Below, in pieces: positions 28,123 to 39,837 of a DNA stretch of 64,000 nucleotides. Both the position numbers and the translations under genes were made by a program. The stretch is from Unio delphinus (lineage: Eukaryota; Mollusca; Bivalvia; Unionida; Unionidae). The notes under the pieces were generated by a model. It was given only the letters and a program-made list of their open reading frames with translations, was not told where the DNA came from and ran no database searches. The stretch covers positions 1,700,001-1,764,000 of the forward strand of contig JAQISU010000231.1 in the NCBI GenBank assembly GCA_029339505.1. Direction: 5' to 3'. Each line of letters starts with the position of its first letter. The stretch's first letter is position 1.

Positions 28123-31100
28123 CACAACTACTGGTAATGTTTCTATATGGCAATGGAATGCCAGAGGTATATCAACAAACATGAATGAATTAAAACTTAA
28201 ACTAATAAACACCAAAAACAAACCAGATATCCTCTGCATTCAAGAAACAAGGCTTAAAAATAAAACCAAAACATTGCCCAATATAATGGGATACGCCCCA
28301 GGGTACCTCCAATCACGAAAAGAAGGACCGGGGGGAGGACTAGCCATTTATGTAAAAAACACCATAAAATCTGTAGAACTAGTACCTATCACAGCTAAAG
28401 AAATAACAAACTCACATGTAGAGGTACAATCAATAAAACTCAAAATGGGTAACTATGATATACAAATCATCAATTTTTATGACCCTGGAACAGATACCGC
28501 CCTAAGCAATGAACAAATATTCTTAGCCCTAAACACCATAATCACCAGTGAGCGCACTGTCATATGCGGAGATTTCAATGCACATAATAAGCTGTGGGGG
28601 GGGAAGATGACGGACACTAGGGGCAGGTTGATTGAGGCCTGGGCCAATACATCAACACTGACCATTTTAAATAATGGCACCGGAACACGCCTAAATCCAA
28701 TAAACGGTGCCTTGTCCGCCATTGACTTCACCCTATGCACAAAAACACTCGCACAAGTGGCGGGATGGGAGGTGGATCAAACTGACCCCATGGGCAGTGA
28801 CCACTTCCTAGTCATCACCACCCTGCAAATGACGGTGCAGTCACGGGTGCAAAAAAACAACCCCAGGTGGAACTATAAAAAAGCAGACTGGGACTTATTT
28901 AAACAAATACTAAAGGAAGAAGATACTACCCAGATAGAAGCAAATGACATAGACCAATATTACGAAAACATAAATTATGTCATTAACAAAGCTGCAACTA
29001 ACAGCATCCCAACCACTAACTATAAGGCACCAAAACTTACTGTGCCTTGGTGGAATGACGAAATTAAAACAACACAGCAGGCTAAAAACAAAGCACTCCA
29101 GAAATTCAAACGCTCCAAATTAACCACGTACTTTATGGAATTCAAAATCCACACTCAGAAATTAAAAGAACTAATTAAAAAAGCCAAAATGGAAACCTGG
29201 CAAGCCTACTGTGGTACACTAAACCACAAAACAAATTCTAAACAAGTATGGGATAAGATCAAAAGGATTAGAGGTAAAAATACCAACAATACCCCCAAAT
29301 TAAGCAACACAAACAGTGATAAAGAACAGGCTGACTTATTCGCTCAACACTTTACTAATATGAGCAAAAGCAGCAACCATACTAAAGAATTTCAATTACA
29401 TAGAGCCATCGAAGAAAGAGCGAACCCAAAAATATTCCAAGACTTGGGACCCAAGGACTCCCCTTTAAACAACAAAATAACTAAATACGAATGGGACCAA
29501 GCACTTAAAACAAAAAAAGAAACTTCACCTGGGGAAGATAAAATAGGGTATATAATATATAAGCAATTACCACCTAATATAGTTCACATAATAATAAATT
29601 TCCTAAATAACATATGGGAAACAGGAAAGCTACCAAAAAAATGGAAACATGCGATAGTAATACCTATCTTAAAACCTAATAAAGACAACCATGATGTCAA
29701 CTCTTATAGGCCCATATCACTAACCAATAACATCTGTAAAATCATGGAAACCATCATCAACAACAGAATCAAGTCACACCTTACTAAAAATAACCTCATC
29801 TCAGAAAATCAATGTGGATTCAGAAATAAGCGCTCCACCACAGACCAACTTGTAAGACTTGAAACTGCCATCAAACTAGCATTTAACTCACAACAAAAAC
29901 AGAGCAGAAATCTCATTGCGGTTTTTCTCGATCTCGAGAAAGCATTCGACCTCGTATGGACCAAGGGCCTTATAGCCAAATTAAATAACTATGGCATTAC
30001 TGGACGAATGTTTAATTTTATTCAAGATTTCCTAGCAAACCGCACAATTACAACTAGGGTAGGGGCAACTTACTCTGAGAAACACTCACTTGAAAATGGA
30101 ACTCCACAAGGCAGTGTACTCAGCCCCACCCTCTTTAACATCATGATAAATGACTTAGATAAAAATTTGGCGACTACCAAAGTTGAACTGTCACAATTTG
30201 CTGACGATGGTGGCCTATGGAGAGCAGGCAACCCCTCCAACCACAAAAACATCTCTGAACTTCAAACCAGCTTAAACAATATTGGAAACTGGGCTAATCA
30301 ATGGGGCTTTAAACTATCGCACCAAAAAACGGTAGCCGTACTGTTCACCCCATATAGAAGAAACATCAAATACCCTAAATTAACAATACAGGACCAAGAA
30401 ATAAAATTTGTTAAGGTTGCAAAATTTCTGGGTATGTACTATGACCAACATCTAACATGGGCATACCATATAGAGGACTTAGTTAATAGATGTAGTCGGG
30501 ATCTAAATCTGATAACGAGCCTAAAAGGCACACATTGGGGTGCTGACCAAGAAACATCCCTAAAATTATATAGAGCTCTGGTAAGATCTAAACTAGATTA
30601 TGGCTGCCAAGTCTACTCATCGGCACCCATAACACAACTCAAAAAACTAGATCAAATCCAAAGATCAGCACTATTAAAGTGTACCGGAGCTCTAAAAACA
30701 ACATCGACAGCCGAGCTACATGTCTTAACGGGAGAGTTGCCCCTTTACTTGAGACGGCAAGAGCTCCTTTTAAGATATGTGGCACGGCTGTCCACCCACC
30801 CCGCCACACACCCCACCCTCCTGGCCATAAACCAAACCAACATCCCAATCAGGAAAAGCTTGAAACAAAAACTACCTATGGGAAAACAATATCATATCTT
30901 AAAGACAATAATACCAGTCGAACTAACTCCTCTAAATAATAACGTAGTGTACGAACACGAACCTTGGAACAACGTACAATCTAAAGTCAACACCTCCCTC
31001 ACAGAAAAAGGCAATAAACAAAATCAAGAACAAACTCTCAAAATAGAAGCCTTAAACATTATAAATACTCAATACCAACAATATACCAAAATCTATACGG

Positions 31101-31957
31101 ATGGATCTAAAATTACTAACCCATACAGAACAGCTGCTGCAATGGTCATACCAGAGCTCAACATACAAATAGGCAGACGTCTCCCAGACTACTGCTCTAT
31201 TTACACAGCTGAATTCTGGTCCATCCTCAAATCATTACAATGGATTGAAGAATTCAAACCTAATAAGACAGTAATTATCAGTGACTCGCTTAGCGTCCTA
31301 TCTTCAATTCAAACAAATACCACCAAATGTAGGGAAGATTTCCTCATTCAAATAAACGCCAAACTAAAACTACTAAATTCCGGAAATACTATTGTAGAGT
31401 TCATGTGGATACCATCCCACATCGAAATTAAGGGTAATGAAATGGCCGATAAACTAGCTAAGGAAAAACTACACGAACCGAACTTCGAGCCACTGCACTA
31501 TAGCACAACTGAACTCTACAGTATAATAAACACCCAAATAGATAAAAAATGGCAACATGATTGGGACAATAGTACAAAAGGGAGAGTGCTGTACACTACT
31601 GTTAAGGAAGTCACCAGACACAAAAAACCGCCCAAGGGCTCTCCTAAAGAGCAGACAATCATAAATAGGATAACTTTAGGAAAAACCAAGCTGGCCAACA
31701 GCATGGGAAAATATATAGGACCCTTTCCACATAATATAAACTGCTACCATTGTCATACCCCGGAAGATCTACATCATATCTTCAACAATTGCAGTAAAAC
31801 CAAACAAGAAAGGGACAAATTTAGATCACAACAGCAGAATATAAAAGCCCCATATACATACCCAGAAATTATACATATTACAAATCCAAACATTCTAATA
31901 ACACACAAGAATATATTGGAATTTCTACTAAATATAGGAAAAATAGGGAATATATAA
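28100..31957 (+). CDS. LINE ORF2, intact (copy 3)
   Basis: 1285 aa with the same endonuclease, RT and RNase H residues as copy 1 and the normal G8 run at 28596-28603. A Leu-to-Phe change sits next to the endonuclease SAID motif (SAIDFTLC). Because the 5' part of the element is lost, expression would rely on the regenerated promoter of the preceding tail B (TTTAAA at 26672). Confidence 0.93.
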   Translation: MTPVEMANTTTGNVSIWQWNARGISTNMNELKLKLINTKNKPDILCIQETRLKNKTKTLPNIMGYAPGYLQSRKEGPGGGLAIYVKNTIKSVELVPITAKEITNSHVEVQSIKLKMGNYDIQIINFYDPGTDTALSNEQIFLALNTIITSERTVICGDFNAHNKLWGGKMTDTRGRLIEAWANTSTLTILNNGTGTRLNPINGALSAIDFTLCTKTLAQVAGWEVDQTDPMGSDHFLVITTLQMTVQSRVQKNNPRWNYKKADWDLFKQILKEEDTTQIEANDIDQYYENINYVINKAATNSIPTTNYKAPKLTVPWWNDEIKTTQQAKNKALQKFKRSKLTTYFMEFKIHTQKLKELIKKAKMETWQAYCGTLNHKTNSKQVWDKIKRIRGKNTNNTPKLSNTNSDKEQADLFAQHFTNMSKSSNHTKEFQLHRAIEERANPKIFQDLGPKDSPLNNKITKYEWDQALKTKKETSPGEDKIGYIIYKQLPPNIVHIIINFLNNIWETGKLPKKWKHAIVIPILKPNKDNHDVNSYRPISLTNNICKIMETIINNRIKSHLTKNNLISENQCGFRNKRSTTDQLVRLETAIKLAFNSQQKQSRNLIAVFLDLEKAFDLVWTKGLIAKLNNYGITGRMFNFIQDFLANRTITTRVGATYSEKHSLENGTPQGSVLSPTLFNIMINDLDKNLATTKVELSQFADDGGLWRAGNPSNHKNISELQTSLNNIGNWANQWGFKLSHQKTVAVLFTPYRRNIKYPKLTIQDQEIKFVKVAKFLGMYYDQHLTWAYHIEDLVNRCSRDLNLITSLKGTHWGADQETSLKLYRALVRSKLDYGCQVYSSAPITQLKKLDQIQRSALLKCTGALKTTSTAELHVLTGELPLYLRRQELLLRYVARLSTHPATHPTLLAINQTNIPIRKSLKQKLPMGKQYHILKTIIPVELTPLNNNVVYEHEPWNNVQSKVNTSLTEKGNKQNQEQTLKIEALNIINTQYQQYTKIYTDGSKITNPYRTAAAMVIPELNIQIGRRLPDYCSIYTAEFWSILKSLQWIEEFKPNKTVIISDSLSVLSSIQTNTTKCREDFLIQINAKLKLLNSGNTIVEFMWIPSHIEIKGNEMADKLAKEKLHEPNFEPLHYSTTELYSIINTQIDKKWQHDWDNSTKGRVLYTTVKEVTRHKKPPKGSPKEQTIINRITLGKTKLANSMGKYIGPFPHNINCYHCHTPEDLHHIFNNCSKTKQERDKFRSQQQNIKAPYTYPEIIHITNPNILITHKNILEFLLNIGKIGNI

Positions 31958-33418
31958 CGTATCCATTAAATTCCTAACCCCAACAAACAACAAAACAGGA
32001 CCCTAATACTTACCTATAAAATCACTAATAAGCCCCTTTAGGACAGGGAAAACAAGAAACGGCCAGGACCGGGGTGTGGAAACTGGGTTCAACAAGGAAT
32101 ACCTTTGACGTGTCGCTTAACGGCCCCGGATACTTCCGGCAGAGGTCCCTTGTTGTTACCTGGCCGCCGCGCCTCACGGACCGGTCGTGGGGAGGTGCCT
32201 GGGTGTGGAAATGGACAATCCTTGACGTGTCGCTTAACGGCCCGGGACATTTCCCGCAGGGACCCATGGCTACTACCTAGTAACTGAACCACATACCTGA
32301 ACTAAACCAAGGGGCCAATAAAAATATGGAATTAGGGTCCCATTCAAACAAAAAGGGGAACCAAGAACTAAAAACACAAAACAGGTCAAAAAACTTAAAC
32401 AAATCACCAAATAAATCCCACCTAAAAAAGGATAAGATGAAGTAAAAATACAAACATCATAGGCAGTAAGAATGTAGGACAACACTATACTTTCTCTTCT
32501 TTCCTCTTTAGACACTTTCCCTAGATACCTTCTCATTAGGAGTACAACCAAGTGCACAGTGTTAAAAACATAAGTATCAACCACAACAAAAGCTTAATTA
32601 GAACCTGCAGCTGCACCGAGAACGGAGCAACTTAACTAGGTAGAGAAATATGATAGAGACCCCAAATCAAGAACATCTAAGGTAGTCTAAAAATCCAAAG
32701 ACTATCAGGTCCAGCGACACAAGGTCGCACATCAAATAAAAATAGGGAAGAACATAATTTAGGTCCCGCAAAATTAGAACTTATAAGGTAGTCAAAAACC
32801 CAAGACTATCAGGGCCAGCAGCACAAGGCTGCAAAACTAACAAAATTACCTAAGAAATATGGTTTACTCAGAACCCCAAATAGTATATATTAGGTGATCA
32901 AAGCCCAGATCATCAGGCCCAGCAACACAAGGTTGCACATACCAAACTACTACACCAATATACACATCGAACACCCAACATTATAAAACACTGTTGCATA
33001 AACGTTGTACACTCAAAAGCAGCACAGAGTATATAAATAGGGATAGGATACGTCCAAAGAAGCTGCCCTTGCCAGGCACTTCGCCTCGCCCACAAAAACC
33101 TGCCGCAGCAACTACACGTGCTTAACACGTCCTGAACAACCAACCAGAAACAGTATGAATTAATATGAGTGTGTGCTGGAACTATTCCCACTCATATTGT
33201 ATGTGGCCCTACAATCACACAGTAGTAGCTCAATAGCTACTCCGATGTGACGGCCCAAGTAAATAGTGTTCCATGAACACATAAATGCCTGCAGGGTGGC
33301 GGCTCCATTCCCACCCTCAGGATAAAGTAAATAACCGTCTTTTGACGGATAAAACAGTGATAAGAGCCCTCGGGACGACTCACTTTAAACGCATCATATC
33401 AAATCATCAGTCTGGCTA

Positions 33419-34668
33419 ACATCACCATCATTCAGCAGTTGAACACCGAGCAGGACGGACCGGGACAGCGGGCTCTCAAGAGTGAGCTTGGGACAATGGA
33501 TAAATGCTACCCAATAGGAGTGACTAAACAGAAAGCACCCAAGGAGTAAGCAAGGAGCAGAGACTTCACCATTGTAAATCCAGCCGCCAGAAAGACCGCT
33601 GTGGAATCTTCTACTTCGTTGACTAGAAATGGCACCACGTGGACGAACAAGATGGCCGCTCAAGCACGACTCTGCATGCGTTTGGCAGAGTCACTACTGC
33701 TTGGGCGAAAATGGCGGAACTCCATGTGGACTAAAACCTTTCGACAACCAGATAACAACGGAGTAGAAGACCAAATTGCAGAGGGATAACAGGAGGCCAT
33801 AGAAACACTGTGACCACCACCGACTGCACACCGACGTCGAAGCCTGCTGCGGAGCACAGATGACCCTCAATCTCGCTGCTTTCAATTGCCGGAAAAATAG
33901 GGTACTCATTTGGTATCGAGTAGCCCTCTTTGACTAACCTTATGGCCCTGAAAGGAATAATTTGACCTTATTGGCTACTGCAACAAATTCATAACCAAAA
34001 TCCCCTACCATTGACTACACTTATATGTGTCGCTTAGACACTTTAGTTAAATACAATAGGGACTTACGTATGTACGCTTTAGTACTAGTCCCTATTTTTG
34101 CTAGGATGGTTAAACAATATTTTTTATAACTTAGATATTTGGTAAATTACACAGGTGGCTTACACATTATTGGTTGTTAGGTTGTCCATTAGTATAACTG
34201 GACTGAATTTGATATACAGGTGAGCGCTTGGCTTTCATCACCTTTACTCCCTGCTGCCGTAATTTCTCGTGCTTGCACGACCACATTACGCCGACATAAG
34301 CGATATGAGAAAACTAATTTTCTCTCGCTCCACTGCTCTTGCAGATCGGTAGGTAACAGAATGATAGGGGTGGGTGTGAGTAGGTTCCATTCCTACCCAC
34401 CCTATGGCCTATGGCTTATGGCCTTACACTCACCCGGGTAGTACAATTATTGCCCGTGGTGACGGCCGAAGTCACACCCAGAGGCAGTACATGTATTGCC
34501 CAGTGGTGATGGCCTAAGTAAATAGCACTCTATGAGTGCATAAATGCCTGCAGGGGATGTGGCACGATTCCTTCCCCTCAGGATAAAGTAAATAACCCTC
34601 CTTTGAGGGATAAAACAGTGAAAAGAGCCCAAGTGGACGATTCACTTTAAACTTATCATATCAATCAA
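33419..34668 (+). mobile_element. Non-autonomous retroelement N3 with tail C
   Basis: Flanked by TCAGTCTGGCTA (33407-33418 and 34669-34680). The 5' part (33419-33880) has no convincing ORF, but AAGATGGCCGCT (33649) and AAAATGGCGG (33708) occur. The 3' module starts at TTTCAATTGCC (about 33880), then a GGGTACTC...GAGTAGCCC hairpin and tail C. Tail C differs from A and B in sequence but keeps the stems: GCACTC/GAGTGC (34525-34539) and CCCTC/GAGGG (34596-34609). Confidence 0.75.
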
Positions 34669-34680
34669 TCAGTCTGGCTA

Positions 34681-37513
34681 AGCTCTGGTAAGATCTAAAC
34701 TAGATTATGGCTGCCAAGTCTACTCATCGGCACCCATAACACAACTCAAAAAACTAGATCAAATCCAAAGATCAGCACTATTAAAGTGTACCGGAGCTCT
34801 AAAAACAACATCGACAGCCGAGCTACATGTCTTAACGGGAGAGTTGCCCCTTTACTTGAGACGGCAAGAGCTCCTTTTAAGATATGTGGCACGGCTGTCC
34901 ACCCACCCCGCCACACACCCCACCCTCCTGGCCATAAACCAAACCAACATCCCAATCAGGAAAAGCTTGAAACAAAAACTACCTATGGGAAAACAATATC
35001 ATATCTTAAAGACAATAATACCAGTCGAACTAACTCCTCTAAATAATAACGTAGTGTACGAACACGAACCTTGGAACAACGTACAATCTAAAGTCAACAC
35101 CTCCCTCACAGAAAAAGGCAATAAACAAAATCAAGAACAAACTCTCAAAATAGAAGCCTTAAACATTATAAATACTCAATACCAACAATATACCAAAATC
35201 TATACGGATGGATCTAAAATTACTAACCCATACAGAACAGCTGCTGCAATGGTCATACCAGAGCTCAACATACAAATAGGCAGACGTCTCCCAGACTACT
35301 GCTCTATTTACACAGCTGAATTCTGGTCCATCCTCAAATCATTACAATGGATTGAAGAATTCAAACCTAATAAGACAGTAATTATCAGTGACTCGCTTAG
35401 CGTCCTATCTTCAATTCAAACAAATACCACCAAATGTAGGGAAGATTTCCTCATTCAAATAAACGCCAAACTAAAACTACTAAATTCCGGAAATACTATT
35501 GTAGAGTTCATGTGGATACCATCCCACATCGAAATTAAGGGTAATGAAATGGCCGATAAACTAGCTAAGGAAAAACTACACGAACCGAACTTCGAGCCAC
35601 TGCACTATAGCACAACTGAACTCTACAGTATAATAAACACCCAAATAGATAAAAAATGGCAACATGATTGGGACAATAGTACAAAAGGGAGAGTGCTGTA
35701 CACTACTGTTAAGGAAGTCACCAGACACAAAAAACCGCCCAAGGGCTCTCCTAAAGAGCAGACAATCATAAATAGGATAACTTTAGGAAAAACCAAGCTG
35801 GCCAACAGCATGGGAAAATATATAGGACCCTTTCCACATAATATAAACTGCTACCATTGTCATACCCCGGAAGATCTACATCATATCTTCAACAATTGCA
35901 GTAAAACCAAACAAGAAAGGGACAAATTTAGATCACAACAGCAGAATATAAAAGCCCCATATACATACCCAGAAATTATACATATTACAAATCCAAACAT
36001 TCTAATAACACACAAGAATATATTGGAATTTCTACTAAATATAGGAAAAATAGGGAATATATAACGTATCCATTAAATTCCTAACCCCAACAAACAACAA
36101 AACAGGACCCTAATACTTACCTATAAAATCACTAATAAGCCCCTTTAGGACAGGGAAAACAAGAAACGGCCAGGACCGGGGTGTGGAAACTGGGTTCAAC
36201 AAGGAATACCTTTGACGTGTCGCTTAACGGCCCCGGATACTTCCGGCAGAGGTCCCTTGTTGTTACCTGGCCGCCGCGCCTCACGGACCGGTCGTGGGGA
36301 GGTGCCTGGGTGTGGAAATGGACAATCCTTGACGTGTCGCTTAACGGCCCGGGACATTTCCCGCAGGGACCCATGGCTACTACCTAGTAACTGAACCACA
36401 TACCTGAACTAAACCAAGGGGCCAATACAAATATGGAATTAGGGTCCCATTCAAACAAAAAGGGGAACCAAGAACTAAAAACACAAAACAGGTCAAAAAA
36501 CTTAAACAAATCACCAAATAAATCCCACCTAAAAAAGGATAAGATGAAGTAAAAATACAAACATCATAGGCAGTAAGAATGTAGGACAACACTATACTTT
36601 CTCTTCTTTCCTCTTTAGACACTTTCCCTAGATACCTTCTCATTAGGAGTACAACCAAGTGCACAGTGTTAAAAACATAAGTATCAACCACAACAAAAGC
36701 TTAATTAGAACCTGCAGCTGCACCGAGAACGGAGCAACTTAACTAGGTAGAGAAATATGATAGAGACCCCAAATCAAGAACATCTAAGGTAGTCTAAAAA
36801 TCCAAAGACTATCAGGTCCAGCGACACAAGGTCGCACATCAAATAAAAATAGGGAAGAACATAATTTAGGTCCCGCAAAATTAGAACTTATAAGGTAGTC
36901 AAAAACCCAAGACTATCAGGGCCAGCAGCACAAGGCTGCAAAACTAACAAAATTACCTAAGAAATATGGTTTACTCAGAACCCCAAATAGTATATATTAG
37001 GTGATCAAAGCCCAGATCATCAGGCCCAGCAACACAAGGTTGCACATACCAAACTACTACACCAATATACACATCGAACACCCAACATTATAAAACACTG
37101 TTGCATAAACGTTGTACACTCAAAAGCAGCACAGAGTATATAAATAGGGATAGGATACGTCCAAAGAAGCTGCCCTTGCCAGGCACTTCGCCTCGCCCAC
37201 AAAAACCTGCCGCAGCAACTACACGTGCTTAACACGTCCTGAACAACCAACCAGAAACAGTATGAATTAATATGAGTGTGTGCTGGAACTATTCCCACTC
37301 ATATTGTATGTGGCCCTACAATCACACAGTAGTAGCTCAATAGCTACTCCGATGTGACGGCCCAAGTAAATAGTGTTCCATGAACACATAAATGCCTGCA
37401 GGGTGGCGGCTCCATTCCCACCCTCAGGATAAAGTAAATAACCGTCTTTTGACGGATAAAACAGTGATAAGAGCCCTCGGGACGACTCACTTTAAACGCA
37501 TCATATCAATCAA
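34681..37513 (+). mobile_element. LINE copy 4: 5'-truncated to the end of ORF2
   Basis: It begins in ORF2 (AGCTCTGGTAAGATC) after TCAGTCTGGCTA (34669-34680) and ends before the same sequence (37514-37525). Single 316-bp-type unit, hairpin units and tail A are present. Sequence is nearly identical to copies 3 and 5, pointing to very recent activity, conversion or duplication. Confidence 0.9.
34682..36064 (+). pseudogene. LINE ORF2 C-terminal remnant (copy 4)
   Basis: Only the region after the RT catalytic core remains: thumb/connection, RNase H (YTDGSK, ISDSLS, NEMADKLAK) and the CYHC...H...C cluster. Endonuclease and FADD are missing, so it is not functional as ORF2. Confidence 0.9.
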
Positions 37514-37752
37514 TCAGTCTGGCTACATCATCATCAGTCCAGCGAGAACTATTACGAAGAGCAGACGTGTCGGAGCCGCCCAGGACCGAAGCCACCTGTT
37601 CCCGAATTTGATCAACACCACTACCACTACGATTTCCAACAAGCAAACGCATATTCCTTAACTCAAGCACTGGAGTCAAGGAGGGGAGTTTTTCTCGGTT
37701 AATAAGCTCTATTTTAATCGAGGTTTTGGCCCCACAGCTTGTTGGAATACAG

Positions 37753-38004
37753 ATGAGTCAAGTCCACTACTGCTTTACCGAAGCCTGCAACTCACCACCC
37801 TACTACGCATCCGGATCCAGCAGAGAAACAACCACCTACGCTTGCCAGCCACTCCAACAAACTGCGCTACAGGACCCAGCTGCTAACCTGAGATCAAACC
37901 AACCACCACAACCAGCCATCTACGACACCCAGCAGCCAATCCACCTCAAACCGCCCGGTCATCTTAACTGTAAGTCGTTAGCAATTTACTATACTCTGTG
38001 CTGA
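37753..38004 (+). CDS. Leader ORF upstream of LINE ORF1 (copy 5)
   Basis: 83 aa, same frame as in copies 1 and 6, with a Pro-to-Leu (TALQD) and a Ser-to-Pro (QPAIY) difference from copy 1. No known domain. Confidence 0.3.
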   Translation: MSQVHYCFTEACNSPPYYASGSSRETTTYACQPLQQTALQDPAANLRSNQPPQPAIYDTQQPIHLKPPGHLNCKSLAIYYTLC

Positions 38005-38106
38005 AACAATAAGTTACTTTCAACTTTTAAAACTCTCACTACTACCACTATCCTCGCTAAAAACTCTATCTTCTATCACACGTTTCTACACAATTAACTA
38101 TCCAAT

Positions 38107-39837
38107 ATGGCCGACCAACTAAAGGCACATAACAAAGGAAAAATGGCTACCACCCCAATAGATGTTAAAACAAACAAACAGGGTATGAAAGTAAGACAAG
38201 GACAGGCCACACGTAGAAATAACAAACTAAAGAAAATGTACCAAACACCAGGCATTCCAATTGATGCAAACAAAGTAAATAAATCTAGAATGTACTCAAC
38301 CCCCGAGTTACAAGTTCTAATGAAAGAAGCGGCAAAACTAGACCCGCTATCGCCCATTGAATTTAATTTGCATAACGAAACGTTACAATATGAAGATCTG
38401 GACGCCACATTGGCCCCCGGCGATCCCATACTCAATATCTCCACCTCAATATTAACCCCCAACAACAAACAGTTAGGAAATTCAGATTCATATTCGGCGG
38501 ACGTGGTGGAAAACACCCCAAACCGAACTTTCAAAACGGGGGATCCAAATTTACACTTGGCGGACGAGGTGGAAAACACCCAAAACCGAACTTTTCAAAT
38601 TACCAAACCAGACTGCCAAGCGGACGCAGTTGAAAACACCCCCCCAACAAAACTTACATATGCCCAAACCACTAAACTAACCAAACCTACCCATAGTGGC
38701 CCTAAACCAGGAACAACTAACATAACACCACAGGCAAAGGAAACCTCAGTCCCCCACCCAAAGGGAAATAATTACATCCAAATAGGCCAAAATGCTAGCA
38801 ACACCTACAAAAAAACACAGGTACCAGCTAACATAGGACCAAAACCCACTTATCACAGGCCGGAACTTACACTGTATATTAAAAGCAAATCCAATAAATT
38901 AATTAACCTCTCCACAAATACCATAGCAGGGGCCATAACTAGGGTACATGCAGGCGTATGCAAAATTATCAGGCCCAATACCAACTACATAATACTGCAC
39001 TGTAGTACTGGCCAACAAGCAGCCAAGTATTTAGAAATAAACACACTTGCTGGAATACCAGTACAGGTATCCAAACCCTACAACATAACAGCCCCACATA
39101 GGAATAACACAAAAAAAGGCCAAACCACCCACAGCCGCCCCCTACCGCCACCCACTAAATTTAAAGCAGTGTTAAAATTAACAGGGACAATGTCTCAATG
39201 GGACACAAACACTCTAAACGATAAATTAAGAGAAGGTGGCAATAACATCTCTAAAACATATAGGATAGGCAAAAGGGGCCCCAAATGCTCAATAACAGTG
39301 ATCGAAACAGAAACCCCATTGCAGTCCCTAATCCAAATAGGTACCAAAGGATCCCACTATAGAGTAGAACCCTACACAAATAAACCTAGGTTCTGCTCAA
39401 ATTGTAAACACTGGGGCCATTATACCACCAAATGCAAACTACCAACCAAATGCAGTAACTGTGGAAGGGGACATAAGGGAGAATGCGCAAAACTAAATCC
39501 CAGATGCGCTCAATGTAAAGGGACCCACCCAGTGAAATCCCCACTATGCCCGGCTACAATTCGAGAGAAAGAAATCATTGAATACATGGAAAGTAACAGG
39601 GTTAACTACCGCACTGCAAGGAAAGAACATAAACTCCATAGAGCGAAAACAATAGACCCTAAAAGTAAGCCAACCTTAAAAGACAAATTAGGGGTAGAAA
39701 TCAATCAAATCAATCAAATCATGGAATCAATACTGCACCAAACTGACAATAAACCTGGACTACTTAAAAAACTAAAACAAATTAAAGCCCAAATTAAGAC
39801 CCTAATTACAGTAAATGACCCCAGTAGAAATGGCTAA
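38107..39837 (+). CDS. LINE ORF1, intact (copy 5)
   Basis: 576 aa. Plan as in copy 1: basic N-terminus, three VENTP-type repeats (antisense promoter-like DNA from 38497), folded middle, three zinc knuckles. Differences include LHLADEVEN for LSLADEVEN and a Lys-to-Glu change after REKEII. The C-run is of normal length here, unlike copy 3. Confidence 0.9.
   Translation: MADQLKAHNKGKMATTPIDVKTNKQGMKVRQGQATRRNNKLKKMYQTPGIPIDANKVNKSRMYSTPELQVLMKEAAKLDPLSPIEFNLHNETLQYEDLDATLAPGDPILNISTSILTPNNKQLGNSDSYSADVVENTPNRTFKTGDPNLHLADEVENTQNRTFQITKPDCQADAVENTPPTKLTYAQTTKLTKPTHSGPKPGTTNITPQAKETSVPHPKGNNYIQIGQNASNTYKKTQVPANIGPKPTYHRPELTLYIKSKSNKLINLSTNTIAGAITRVHAGVCKIIRPNTNYIILHCSTGQQAAKYLEINTLAGIPVQVSKPYNITAPHRNNTKKGQTTHSRPLPPPTKFKAVLKLTGTMSQWDTNTLNDKLREGGNNISKTYRIGKRGPKCSITVIETETPLQSLIQIGTKGSHYRVEPYTNKPRFCSNCKHWGHYTTKCKLPTKCSNCGRGHKGECAKLNPRCAQCKGTHPVKSPLCPATIREKEIIEYMESNRVNYRTARKEHKLHRAKTIDPKSKPTLKDKLGVEINQINQIMESILHQTDNKPGLLKKLKQIKAQIKTLITVNDPSRNG

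Larger units (their letters stand above)
26709..33406 (+). mobile_element. LINE copy 3: truncated in ORF1, ORF2 intact
   Basis: It starts within ORF1 (NISTSIL segment) after TCAGTCTGGCTAC (26696-26708) and ends before TCAGTCTGGCTA (33407-33418). The 3' UTR has a single 316-bp-type unit (32023-32338), hairpin units and tail A. It is nearly identical to copies 4 and 5. Confidence 0.9.
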
